Below, in pieces: positions 27,901 to 34,335 of a stretch of DNA of 41,652 nt. The stretch is from Arundinibacter roseus (GTDB lineage: Bacteria; Bacteroidota; Bacteroidia; Cytophagales; Spirosomataceae), in NCBI RefSeq assembly GCF_004348825.1, contig NZ_SMJU01000023.1:1-41652 (forward strand). The letters run 5' to 3'. Within the stretch, counting starts at the first letter, position 1. Every line of letters starts with the position of its first letter. Under the pieces are notes generated by a model. The model worked only from the letters and a program-made list of their open reading frames with translations, was not told the DNA's origin and did not search any database. The position numbers and the translations under genes are program-made.

Positions 27901-28046
27901 GCTGGTATGTACTGGCAACAGACCAGGCGCTGGCGGAAATAAGGGAGGCAGAACCCTATATATACCAGGAAAAATTCATTTATCGCTCAACAGAGTATGG
28001 TGGCAACTCCGCACAACATACAACTATACAATTGATCAATGAATGA
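21966..28046 (+). CDS. Giant nuclease-STAND ATPase, Avs/AVAST-like putative immune sensor
   Basis: From ATG 21966 the protein has 2026 residues; an in-frame TTG at 21891 would add 25 without clear benefit. Residues 1-130 look like a Cap4/DUF4297-type PD-(D/E)XK nuclease: GGYVPQFNEFARFAYHELV, then Asp53 in LDDIQY and Gln66-x-Lys68 in YQVKW. A STAND-type NTPase follows, with Walker A GGPGSGKS at 279-286 and Walker B VIVIDGLDHV with Asp380 and Asp383. From about residue 650 to 1800 the chain is helical, of TPR/HEAT type. The last 200 residues are rich in beta and aromatic residues (WHPLPERLFAWAD, GWYVLATD). Nuclease effector, STAND switch and very long helical sensor is the plan of Avs proteins that sense phage proteins. 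The match is architectural; the target and even the family membership are inferred. It follows the restriction operon in the same direction. Confidence 0.75.
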   Translation: MSDDIVSARGERAAMGGYVPQFNEFARFAYHELVKNNLEWIKIADPDAEKLDDIQYATRNEVHAYQVKWTIASQTISYNNFTDLLPLLLSSWQKLTAIHTKDKKKVIAHLLTNKALSKHDAIMSGEKEVGTFADFYEEVWQKWKLGLPIAKKWNPVVKKLMADLKLNDADFKAFISHFEFHPEHVGADLRVGLRMHSSEVEDSLTFRSFLLEKVADPERKVPFTKQEIIDGLVWATKFKTTFNHELSVDINRYQSIASTVDDLNEKLVAHGSGYVFLVGGPGSGKSTLLTEWMKGRTERVIKFYAFDFTNPSFSVNYQERGDATNLYFDLVFQLKEEGVYLKPVLPYKDLVFLKSVFAEQLEELGQEYKNHNRRTVIVIDGLDHVPREYRSVKQSFLRDLPLPADLPEGVFIVLGSQSYELEDLSQEIKAEWKSGTRSVQMNPMGKTEVIKYAEASEIEPALTPEQQNLLFEKSQGHPLYLSYLVERLKASENMDEAINGFISIDGDILIYYNKIWEPISSNVGLLEMLGLMARINDSIVIAFVKEWNLGRQTLLDFKKDARVLFDENQNEWTFFHNSFRLFLLSKTATDSLTDEFDSSQDIDYHQRLVTLYNNSAVEPGWKQNYHLFASGDFDQFIAWTSADEFFSQLISFRPPEDIRRDIKLGIEIAQKDGNVHTLLRYLFSLAELDRRTFNVNPASYIEELLLLGKTTEAKRYARKGAALLITKRYALEVARLFDKFGQSSEGMLLFSLAQPEMVMPDSIVLDYRGNTDNSTYQLLQEWVTSAAIFQNLDIVLQKIKNLTAINLSEEHELLMKPELIQNLLLRDLAIALMHQEKWPEMEHVFAEYDLTEDLQKNYFFQVLHIAVRSNIGRNRDQAREYLKVLLSNFSPAETNDSQRIFIADLIITLEKDKDLATNWVSGIEQPLIKCSEDLGFESSVDVFQPLIKLNKVLNLIGKGVAVPDAVPTGTYTSSDWVVGEFQRMLCLTTQLFCEEIENKTILNLTQRIQPIIQFYNREAPAYNTYWHRLTKLKTDYFDFLIRAVAPSGAENVNELVTALEADIVHHAKYWSSDQIRGIADTLLRNHIEVDRALALLSTLELNMLIGKDINGRITECMQQAKSYLLANDKAKAEKWIKRSITEGIGVGYRKDYQYNTWLDWLLQSIKRHPETAAQEICWFLSHLHHLKESTEGRAANSAARKLLGITLGWNLAAGITQMKWMLDNGLIHFENAIGTFLETLLIKDIGQAEYKLLIGIYSDLYLFLADSPDDSLLVLFLQKGESLYGEEFDVTWVQAIYRIIITKALDEQRPSMLIALENFLLDKGKKVQELVPLFAIPEEPDHRQSRSSSSSNSLVLRPGHESISHEEVMIRVNTYEEFRDLLSQEDKVNSRYNWTEVFRKIELSIDLARIQEIEGIIIGTRKSIELLVLLSEKAQELGDNLLAEHLVNEGIAQSSASGWVTFYDGGSRIKTFTTLGKIKGAEGTKKAFDVFCYDLLHGDSAGNYAESLDEILPVISPGYNEDEVWSQLFTYLQRLMSTSTPSDNLPDLTPQDKSLYDNIIDILNYLSTYTVTLVYTAAQRLLAEQLNGKILYPLQIVASIQLDDDSSAELFTGLLLLSQEYGNDLSTFYPQLESLATSSNYMIRTEAIHLLKLNDQRVPIIAKQTLSPFFQMDFDSSNSDVITLSMEGHVHPIGQIIKLITPLDRDLKILSKISGIAERTLIYRTYMELRKAGIPSDWQAADDGGFSKHLEKIRLRYGYAKPRAIAVKRAISRVVSELVDAGVLEEESAIQFFGPRDKGTDILSVSMRPSFINPLSEKKFMLDTEQWLNDIKNNPRLKETVLKNDGRNIIGEYTVLTSLDWGKAQQIFMSQIKGNQEPNGKWFIFGGVTNGQTKDYYDLNSTGKSLIIVREETHVNSSSLSNWIAINPVLARHLGWHPLPERLFAWADAEGNCLVESVYWVDGNIRMQPPHLYSEAGEGWYVLATDQALAEIREAEPYIYQEKFIYRSTEYGGNSAQHTTIQLINE

Positions 28047-28198
28047 TGTGTAAAGACCATTTCTTTTCTGTTTCTAAAAAGCTTGATCTAACCCCCTATT
28101 TCCTGGAATCTGATTCTACTATTTGGTCCAATAAGCCATACCTTTCTGAACCATGCCAGCAAGCACGGTCCCCTATCATCATATCAGCCAAAAACAGG
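28047..28198. other. Intergenic stretch before the recombinase
   Basis: No gene was seen. It runs into the repeat region that may be the recombination site. Confidence 0.4.
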
Positions 28199-28248
28199 GT
28201 TCAAAAAGTAGGTTCAGTTCAAAAAGATGCACTATCTTTATGAACCTA
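28199..28248. promoter_or_regulatory. Candidate res/operator site of the serine recombinase
   Basis: GTTCAAAAAG occurs twice, at 28199-28208 and 28217-28226. An inverted repeat taggttca/tgaaccta spans 28209-28248, with aaagat/atcttt inside. It lies 31 bases before the recombinase ATG, where resolvases usually have their res sites and operator. Confidence 0.5.
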
Positions 28249-28278
28249 ACTTTATGACCACTTCTGCGGACCTGACCT

Positions 28279-28842
28279 ATGAACCAAATCTTCGGATACG
28301 CTCGTGTATCAACAGCTGACCAAAATACAGACACGCAAATTGATGCTTTACAGAAATTCGGTTGCGACCGCATTTTTCAAGAGAAAATTTCCGGACTTTC
28401 CGTTCAGCGCCCAGCCTTGGACGAAATGCTCTCGCTCCTGCGGGAAGGTGATACTGTTGTGGTTTCCCGCTTCAACCGATTAGGCCGGAGCCGGGATCAC
28501 CTGATTAGCCTGATCGGCGAGTTCTCTAAACGCGGCATCATCTTCAAAGCCCTGGATCTGGGAATTGATTCTTCCACACCCTCGGGTAAGCTGGTCATTG
28601 GCATCTTTGCTGCCCTGGCCGAGTACGACCGGGAGATGATTCTGGAAAAGACTCGCGCCGGCCAATTGTTGGCAAAGGCAAAAGGCAAGCACATTGGCAG
28701 ACCCAGCGGAGTGAATGAGGAAAATTTTCAGAAGGTGAAGAAAGCTATAGACAGGGGGCTATCGGTTTCTGAGATTGTGCAGTTGACTGGAATTAGTATT
28801 TCAAGTGTGAAACGGTATAGGAAGGAGATCACAAATTATTAG
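28279..28842 (+). CDS. Serine recombinase (resolvase/invertase family)
   Basis: The 187-residue protein has the small serine recombinase plan. The catalytic domain starts at once with FGYARVSTADQNTDTQ, with Arg9 and nucleophile Ser11. VVSRFNRLGRSRDHL and the LAEYDREMILEKTRAG long helix follow. A C-terminal HTH (GLSVSEIVQLTGISISSVKRYRKE) binds DNA. Length and motifs are complete. On a plasmid it most likely resolves multimers at a nearby res site; the repeats just upstream are candidates. A transposon resolvase or invertase role is possible, but no transposase or invertible segment was seen beside it. It is a stand-alone gene facing the end of the toxin locus. Confidence 0.9.
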   Translation: MNQIFGYARVSTADQNTDTQIDALQKFGCDRIFQEKISGLSVQRPALDEMLSLLREGDTVVVSRFNRLGRSRDHLISLIGEFSKRGIIFKALDLGIDSSTPSGKLVIGIFAALAEYDREMILEKTRAGQLLAKAKGKHIGRPSGVNEENFQKVKKAIDRGLSVSEIVQLTGISISSVKRYRKEITNY

Positions 28843-28865
28843 ATTCGGAAAATGTCTATATTTTA

Positions 28866-29160
28866 ATTCAGCACATAGGGCGACATAAACTCCTGAGCCT
28901 CGGCCAAGGGATCTACACTCAGGAAACGCGCAAGGGTTGGATCGTAAAACCGAGCTTTCAAGTCTAGCCAACCCGTTTCCTGCTGCAACTCGCAGGTAAG
29001 GTAAAGATACTTGTTTTTTGCGCGGCGGCTCACTTTGTGGCCAAAGGCGTAGTACTCGATTTTCGGTATGACTTTTACACGCTCGTCGAAAGTTCTCCGA
29101 TTACCTAGTGTGATCTTTCAGGTAATACTAACGTGGCCGCCAAGGGCCTGCAGGGACTCA
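28866..29160 (-). pseudogene. Decayed Rhs core/tip fragment
   Basis: Read on the minus strand, 28875-29030 repeats the conserved end of the Rhs core (GWLDLKARFYDPTLARFLSV ... EAQEFMSPY). It then breaks off after SPY with VLN and a stop. Around 29110-29140 is a remnant of the more upstream core segment (YYLKDHLGN region, gtgatctttcaggtaatact), no longer in a usable frame. It has no toxin tip. It is the third and most worn copy in a series with those at 30257-30457 and 31664-31864. Confidence 0.75.
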
Positions 29161-29197
29161 GGTCACGGAGGAGTACATGCCATGGTGAGAGTAAAAA

Positions 29198-29623
29198 TCA
29201 ATAATAAACTACATTGTAGTGCGTAATTATAATGATCCTATCCATTACTGGGAAGAAAACCCCAACAACTTCATCAGATATACTAAACCAGATATCCTCC
29301 CAATATCTTATCAAATAGCTTAAATCAAACTTATCTATTTCATCTGGATAATTCCAGATCAAAAAAGCCTCTGAGTCATTTAGAAGCGCTAAATCTTGCA
29401 AAACAGTCTCTATTTCACTTGATGAATTAATACCTTCGTAATCCTTTTTATATGACAATTTATCTTGTAGAACTTTAAAGAAATTACCATTGATAGATTT
29501 ATTTATACCATATCGCTGAACTAATAAACCATTTAAATATAGCATTTCGTTATCAGATATTGGCTGACAGGAGATAGGAGCTTTATGTTCTAAGAAAAAA
29601 AGTTCTTTTTTAAAATGTATCAT
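29198..29623 (-). CDS. Putative immunity protein for the orphan Rhs tip
   Basis: The 141-residue acidic protein has no signal peptide or membrane segment and I do not recognise its family. It starts 21 bases after the stop of the orphan Rhs-tip gene on the same strand, the usual place of the cognate immunity gene. It is AT-rich compared with the Rhs core, which fits a gene acquired together with its toxin tip. The function is inferred from position only. Confidence 0.6.
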   Translation of the reverse strand: MIHFKKELFFLEHKAPISCQPISDNEMLYLNGLLVQRYGINKSINGNFFKVLQDKLSYKKDYEGINSSSEIETVLQDLALLNDSEAFLIWNYPDEIDKFDLSYLIRYWEDIWFSISDEVVGVFFPVMDRIIIITHYNVVYY

Positions 29624-29644
29624 TCTTTAAACTTTAAACCAATT

Positions 29645-30427
29645 TTATTTAGGATCTACCAAAGGGATAGCTCCATATTTGCCGCCTCTATCTTTTTTCC
29701 CATTAGTCCAATCCCAATAATTAATGTGGGGTACGGATTCTTCGTGTCCTTTTGGTCTATCCGGATGAGCAGGGTCAAGCCTGTACCCTTTTTTTGAATC
29801 ACCTGCTGTTGGACTTCCAAATTTACCTTTTTCTCCCTTTGGCAATGATCCAGATATTCCTAGCTTATCATAAACCTGTCTTAAAGCCCCTTTAACATTA
29901 GATATTTTAACCCCTGAACTGCTTTGGGCAACCTCCTTTCCAGCCTTTACAACCTGTGATTCTACACTGGTTTTAGAAAGCAAGTTACCAGGGTTGGCTG
30001 GGCTTGCTCCTGCTGTAGCTACCAAAGCTACATCACCAACCGTATTTACTGCTTCCCTTACTTGTCCTAAAAGTGAATTGTCAACGACTTGTTTACTAAT
30101 TTGTGTCTCGAATACCTGCTGCCCGCCTTCCACTTTATATCCAGCACGAATATCGGAACCAAATGCCCTTGCAGCAGTATTTATGATGGCATGTTTTGTA
30201 TCAAAAAATGCAGTTGCTGCCAATCTCGCAATAAGGAAAGGATCATCTCCCGGCCCATCCGGCATCTTCCCATTTGGGTCTGAAAACCGTATCGGATTGT
30301 TGTAGCCATAGTGATAGGGCGACATAAACTCCTGAGCCTCCGCCAAGGGATCTACACTCAGGAAACGCGCAAGGGTTGGATCGTAAAACCGAGCTTTCAA
30401 GTCCAGCCAACCCGTTTCCTGCTGCAA
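29645..30427 (-). CDS. Orphan Rhs C-terminal module with variable toxin tip
   Basis: The 260-codon frame lacks the Rhs body. It begins (TTG start, or leaderless from a stop just upstream at about 30494) with the conserved core end QQETGWLDLKARFYDPTLAR ... YNNPIRFSDPNGKMPD, then changes to a variable region. The last 60 residues (GYRLDPAHPDRPKGHEESVP, then HINYWDW) are rich in H, D, K and W, as in small nuclease-like polymorphic toxin domains. I cannot name the family with confidence. Orphan modules like this are known beside rhs genes as stored tips that can be recombined onto the full-length gene. A likely immunity gene follows at 29198-29623. Expression by itself would give no secretion signal. 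Confidence 0.75.
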   Translation of the reverse strand: MQQETGWLDLKARFYDPTLARFLSVDPLAEAQEFMSPYHYGYNNPIRFSDPNGKMPDGPGDDPFLIARLAATAFFDTKHAIINTAARAFGSDIRAGYKVEGGQQVFETQISKQVVDNSLLGQVREAVNTVGDVALVATAGASPANPGNLLSKTSVESQVVKAGKEVAQSSSGVKISNVKGALRQVYDKLGISGSLPKGEKGKFGSPTAGDSKKGYRLDPAHPDRPKGHEESVPHINYWDWTNGKKDRGGKYGAIPLVDPK

Positions 30428-30457
30428 TTCCCGGGTAAGGTAAAGATACTTGTTTTT
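30257..30457 (-). repeat. 201-bp Rhs core-end repeat, copy b
   Basis: This is nearly identical to 31664-31864 in the intact rhs gene; the copies diverge sharply on both sides. Copy c is at 28875-29030. Copies b and c share a different upstream flank (gcgc-gcggct) from the intact gene. These are natural homology tracts for tip exchange. Confidence 0.85.
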
Positions 30458-30589
30458 TGCGCTGCGGCTTTGGCTATTGGCCTAAGGTGACTCAGGATAA
30501 GTTAGAGGTTTCGGGAGGAAATGTGTAGACTACAAGTAAAAGCAACTGGGCGGCGGCCCACTCATCAGTAAAATCCAGGTTAACGGAAA

Positions 30590-30625
30590 TGAAAAAGGGG
30601 TCGAGAAACTCCCTCCCCCTTTTCA
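30590..30625 (-). terminator. Hairpin after the HNH-tip immunity gene
   Basis: The segments tgaaaaagggg and ccccttttca pair with one bulge. Read on the minus strand, a short T-rich run follows. It lies about 100 bases after the immunity gene's stop. Confidence 0.5.
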
Positions 30626-30723
30626 AATTCATATTTTGAGTAATCCCAAAAAACTCAGAAGTCAAATCTAGTGTTGGCTAATACACCTAATCAGGAGGCT
30701 TTTACATTAAACTAGCTACCAAT

Positions 30724-31017
30724 CTATTCAGATTTGAAAATAGTCCATTTTGAAAATTTATCTGGTCTTTCTGCTTGATATCCCAAAGGCAAATCTGCCA
30801 ACTCTAAAATACTTGAATCGTGTGCAATCATTTCTTCAAGTGAAATAATCCTGGCATCTTCTTCTTCGGATTTGTCATCACTCATAAATTGCCAATCCCC
30901 GTCTTCATCATGAGAAATGAAAGTAACTTCTGATTTGTTTTCAATGACAAAACGGGTAGTGAAAACATACATTTGTAAATCTTCATCGAATTTTTTTTCG
31001 CTATTCATAAGTTTCAT
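30724..31017 (-). CDS. Immunity protein, DUF2185/Imm33-like
   Basis: The 97-residue acidic protein begins one base after the stop of the rhs gene, a coupling typical of toxin-immunity pairs. The pattern ISHDEDGDWQFMSDDKSEE, a later sLEEMIAHDSSILELADLPLGYQAER and a final W resembles the DUF2185/Imm33 type of immunity protein common in Bacteroidota. The family call is from pattern memory, not a search. It should protect the producing cell from the HNH nuclease tip of the upstream protein. Confidence 0.7.
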   Translation of the reverse strand: MKLMNSEKKFDEDLQMYVFTTRFVIENKSEVTFISHDEDGDWQFMSDDKSEEEDARIISLEEMIAHDSSILELADLPLGYQAERPDKFSKWTIFKSE

Positions 31018-31018
31018 T

Positions 31019-34000
31019 TTAATTTTCCCTGTTTCCTTTTCTTAAATTCTCTTCTTTTGAAATCACACGAGCATTACTATTACTGTTACTTCCACCTTTG
31101 GATTTTGGTTTAATATGGTCTATTTCTGCCTGATTCATGTCTGCTTTCTGTCCTTTTTTACTTTGCTGTGGTGAATTGAGGTTATTTCCACTTTGATCAC
31201 TTTTAATATTGCCTCCGTTTTTGGCTCTATTCTCTTCTAAAATACGCTTCTTTTGCGCAGGTGTAAAGCTTTTCCCATCACCAACATTTCTAGGTTCTTT
31301 CAGGCCGGAATATTTCCCCTCCGCGTTCACCCTACCCTTATCATTTCTGATATTATCAATGGCATTCATTGCCGTATTGCCACCGTGCGTTACCAGTGCC
31401 ACTGATCCTGTCGCAGTTGTTGCAACTACGGGTGTTAACAATCCTGCGCTTCCCAGTTCTGCTCCAACCGATGTCCCCAATCCCAGGGCACCACCTGCTA
31501 TTTCGGCTGCACCTGCTACTACTGAGGCATAATGCCCCACAGTTCTTCCCGCATTATAGGCACCAACATAACCCGGTTTGACAATTGCCGGATTGCCCCA
31601 GCCCATGTTCTCATTTAGAGCCTGTCCTACGCCAGAAAAGAAATCACCAATACCATCGCAACAATCCGGCATCCTCCCATTTGGGTCTGAAAACCGCATC
31701 GGATTGTTGTAGCCATAGTGATAGGGCGACATAAACTCCTGAGCCTCCGCCAAGGGATCTACACTCAGGAAACGCGCAAGGGTTGGATCGTAAAAACGAG
31801 CTTTCAAGTCCAGCCAACCCGTTTCCTGCTGCAATTCCCGAGTAAGGTAAAGATACTTGTTTTTATCCCGACTAGCCACTAGATCAGATGGATTTTTCGG
31901 AATCGCCAACCCAAAGGGATAATAATCAGTCTCTTGCACCACCGAGCCGCTTTCATCAAGTACTACCCTTACGTTACCCAGGTGATCTTTCAGGTAATAC
32001 TGCCACTTCCAGGCCCCGTCCACTTTTACAAGCTGACCTTCATCGGTGGCAATACGCGTCAGCAGGCCATTACCACCATATTCAAAGTTACCCTCATAAC
32101 TCGTTACGGTACCGTTTACAGTCATGCGGTGCTTCTGTCCACTGGCGTCATAAGTATAATCCATGTTCTTGCCAGGCAGCGTTACACGGCGCGGGAGGTT
32201 GAGGTAATTATACGCTATGCTACTAATCTGACGGTCAAGATCAGCTGTTAAATTCCCGTTTTCATCGTATGAGAAATCATTGCCCGATGTATTGCGATTG
32301 TTGTACCCCAAATTACTTACAGGGTCATAAATAGACATCAGCCGATTGCCGTTGTAAGAGTACGTCAGTTGGTCAATAGCTGTCCCGGCGGCATTGTAGC
32401 GATGTAGCCCATTTATATTTCCATTAACATTGTATGCAACTACTTCCCCCTGCCCACTATTTAAGCCCGTGCGGCCACTTTTCATCCGGTTAAGTTCATC
32501 GTAAACAAACTGATAAGAACCCGCTGCGGAAGTGGGAGTCTTCCAGTACATGTCCTTAATATTGCCGTTGCTCTCATAGTTCAACGTAATCTGGTATGGT
32601 CGGTTGACGTTCGTCCCCTTGTGTTCCCGCAACCAGCCACGTACATTATTTCGGTACGTGAGCCGCTCAATAGCACCTGTTCCTGTGGCATCATTGGCGT
32701 TTAGATATTTATCGGTCAATTGTCCTACCTCATTATAGCTCAAAGTGTTGACGTAAATATCTTTTGCCATGCCAGCAGCTGTACTGCTGGTAATATAGCG
32801 GGTGGACGTTAACCGGTCAGCTTGATCGTAAGTAAGGATACGCTCCAGTGTGTAGGAATCACTGCTCCAGCTTTGAGTTGTTTTTTCGCGCAGGGGCTTA
32901 CCCAGAAAATCATATTTATAACTTATACGCTCAAGACCATTACTGCCCATAGGCATTCGCCGAACAGTTTGTACGATACGCTCACGGTCATCGTAGTAGG
33001 TAACTGAGCAATCCCACTCGGTACTCAAGGAACCGTCAGGGCTCAATAACCGCGAGCATTGGCCTGTTGGCAACCCTTTACGGCTAGCAGTACGCACATT
33101 GGCTGGCAGGAAATCATCGCCCGAATTGAGCGAATAAACATTCTCAAAACCAAAACTACCGTCACCCAGCTTCACGTTGAAAGGGGGGAGAATGGATTCA
33201 TAATTATCGTAATAAGTAAATGTAAGCGGATTATTGTTAGGCATATTACCGGGGGCTGTTAACGTACAGCCTGCCCCAAGGCATACACCCATTTCAATTT
33301 GTCGATTCAGAACGTCATACTTATGATAAAAAACCTGATTAGTGGCATCACGAAAACTGATAAGTAGGTCGCGGTCATTATACAACATTGTTGTTTTTCC
33401 GCCTCCGGGGATTTGTTTTTCAATGAGTCTTCCCCGACTATCATATAAATAAAGAAAAGCGAATTTATCCAGATCGGTGCTAGTAGGCATGGAAATCTCA
33501 TCATACTTAGGTTGTAAAACAGCACGGAGTCGGCCCAGGTCATCGTACACGTAATAGGTGTCAGTCTGATTAGGAGTACCACCAGCCATTCGTCGGAGCA
33601 ACAGGCGGCCCTGATTATCATGATATTCCGCCACAGCCTTGCCATTTTCATCGTTAATGCGTTTGACAGTCAATAGGTTAATATCATAATAACCAATACG
33701 GGTAATCGACGTCAATCCCGGACCAGCCCAGTAGTTCCATATCCCATGATTATTAAGTTCATAGTTAATGGTTGTCGGAACAGTTGTCCCGGCGGCTACA
33801 TTTTCTTTGGGTCTTCCCAAAGGAGAAGCCTCGTAGCGTGTTTCTGTATACACCCTGCTTGTAGGATCAGCAAAGCGTACTGCACTATTATAATAGGCAG
33901 ATGCAAGAGAAGTAGCATTGCTCGTATATGAGCCATTTTGTTTGTCGGTAGATACAGGGAGAAATAATTTGCTCTGTCGGCCAAATGCATCGTACTCAAT

Positions 34001-34279
34001 TGGAACGACAAGATCCTTCCGACCTTTACCAGCCTGCACAGCAATGGTTTGCTGGAGTCGACCCAGGCCATCGAAGTAACCTACCGAAAGGTTAGCCTCA
34101 CCCACCGAAACGGGAGTATCAAAGCGGTCTGCCGAGGTCTTTACCTTATAGGTTCGAGTCAGAATGAAATTACGAGTCTTGTCCTGTGCAGAGGCTGACG
34201 GTACCCATGTGAGCGAAAATATAAGGCTTACGCACATGTAAATACCTACTAGTTTACGGACAATAGTGATGATTGACAT
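31019..34279 (-). CDS. DUF6443/Rhs-repeat protein with C-terminal HNH nuclease tip
   Basis: The 1086-residue protein has a signal peptide (about residues 1-31, cleavage after ASA-Q). A DUF6443-type N-terminal part follows (NFILTRTYK ... VGYFDGLGRLQQTI), then many YD repeats (for example YDDLGRLRAV, YDELNRMKSG). The conserved core end DHLGNVRVVLDE ... YDPTLARFLSVDP finishes at DPNGRMPD near residue 865. The last 220 residues are variable: an alanine- and glycine-rich linker, then a nuclease of HNH type with AEIDHIKPKSKGG and NARVISKEENLRKGN at about 1050-1083. Such proteins are exported polymorphic toxins; the YD shell encloses the tip. Immunity follows directly (30724-31017). The toxin function is a family inference; the motif is visible. 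Confidence 0.88.
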   Translation of the reverse strand: MSIITIVRKLVGIYMCVSLIFSLTWVPSASAQDKTRNFILTRTYKVKTSADRFDTPVSVGEANLSVGYFDGLGRLQQTIAVQAGKGRKDLVVPIEYDAFGRQSKLFLPVSTDKQNGSYTSNATSLASAYYNSAVRFADPTSRVYTETRYEASPLGRPKENVAAGTTVPTTINYELNNHGIWNYWAGPGLTSITRIGYYDINLLTVKRINDENGKAVAEYHDNQGRLLLRRMAGGTPNQTDTYYVYDDLGRLRAVLQPKYDEISMPTSTDLDKFAFLYLYDSRGRLIEKQIPGGGKTTMLYNDRDLLISFRDATNQVFYHKYDVLNRQIEMGVCLGAGCTLTAPGNMPNNNPLTFTYYDNYESILPPFNVKLGDGSFGFENVYSLNSGDDFLPANVRTASRKGLPTGQCSRLLSPDGSLSTEWDCSVTYYDDRERIVQTVRRMPMGSNGLERISYKYDFLGKPLREKTTQSWSSDSYTLERILTYDQADRLTSTRYITSSTAAGMAKDIYVNTLSYNEVGQLTDKYLNANDATGTGAIERLTYRNNVRGWLREHKGTNVNRPYQITLNYESNGNIKDMYWKTPTSAAGSYQFVYDELNRMKSGRTGLNSGQGEVVAYNVNGNINGLHRYNAAGTAIDQLTYSYNGNRLMSIYDPVSNLGYNNRNTSGNDFSYDENGNLTADLDRQISSIAYNYLNLPRRVTLPGKNMDYTYDASGQKHRMTVNGTVTSYEGNFEYGGNGLLTRIATDEGQLVKVDGAWKWQYYLKDHLGNVRVVLDESGSVVQETDYYPFGLAIPKNPSDLVASRDKNKYLYLTRELQQETGWLDLKARFYDPTLARFLSVDPLAEAQEFMSPYHYGYNNPMRFSDPNGRMPDCCDGIGDFFSGVGQALNENMGWGNPAIVKPGYVGAYNAGRTVGHYASVVAGAAEIAGGALGLGTSVGAELGSAGLLTPVVATTATGSVALVTHGGNTAMNAIDNIRNDKGRVNAEGKYSGLKEPRNVGDGKSFTPAQKKRILEENRAKNGGNIKSDQSGNNLNSPQQSKKGQKADMNQAEIDHIKPKSKGGSNSNSNARVISKEENLRKGNREN
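31664..31864 (-). repeat. 201-bp Rhs core-end repeat, copy a (in the intact gene)
   Basis: This is the coding segment for the conserved core end in the full-length rhs gene. It is repeated at 30257-30457 and partly at 28875-29030. Confidence 0.85.
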
Positions 34280-34335
34280 TGGATATGTATGATTAAGCTA
34301 TTGTTTGAACAAAAAGTGTAGGAACTGGCATACAG

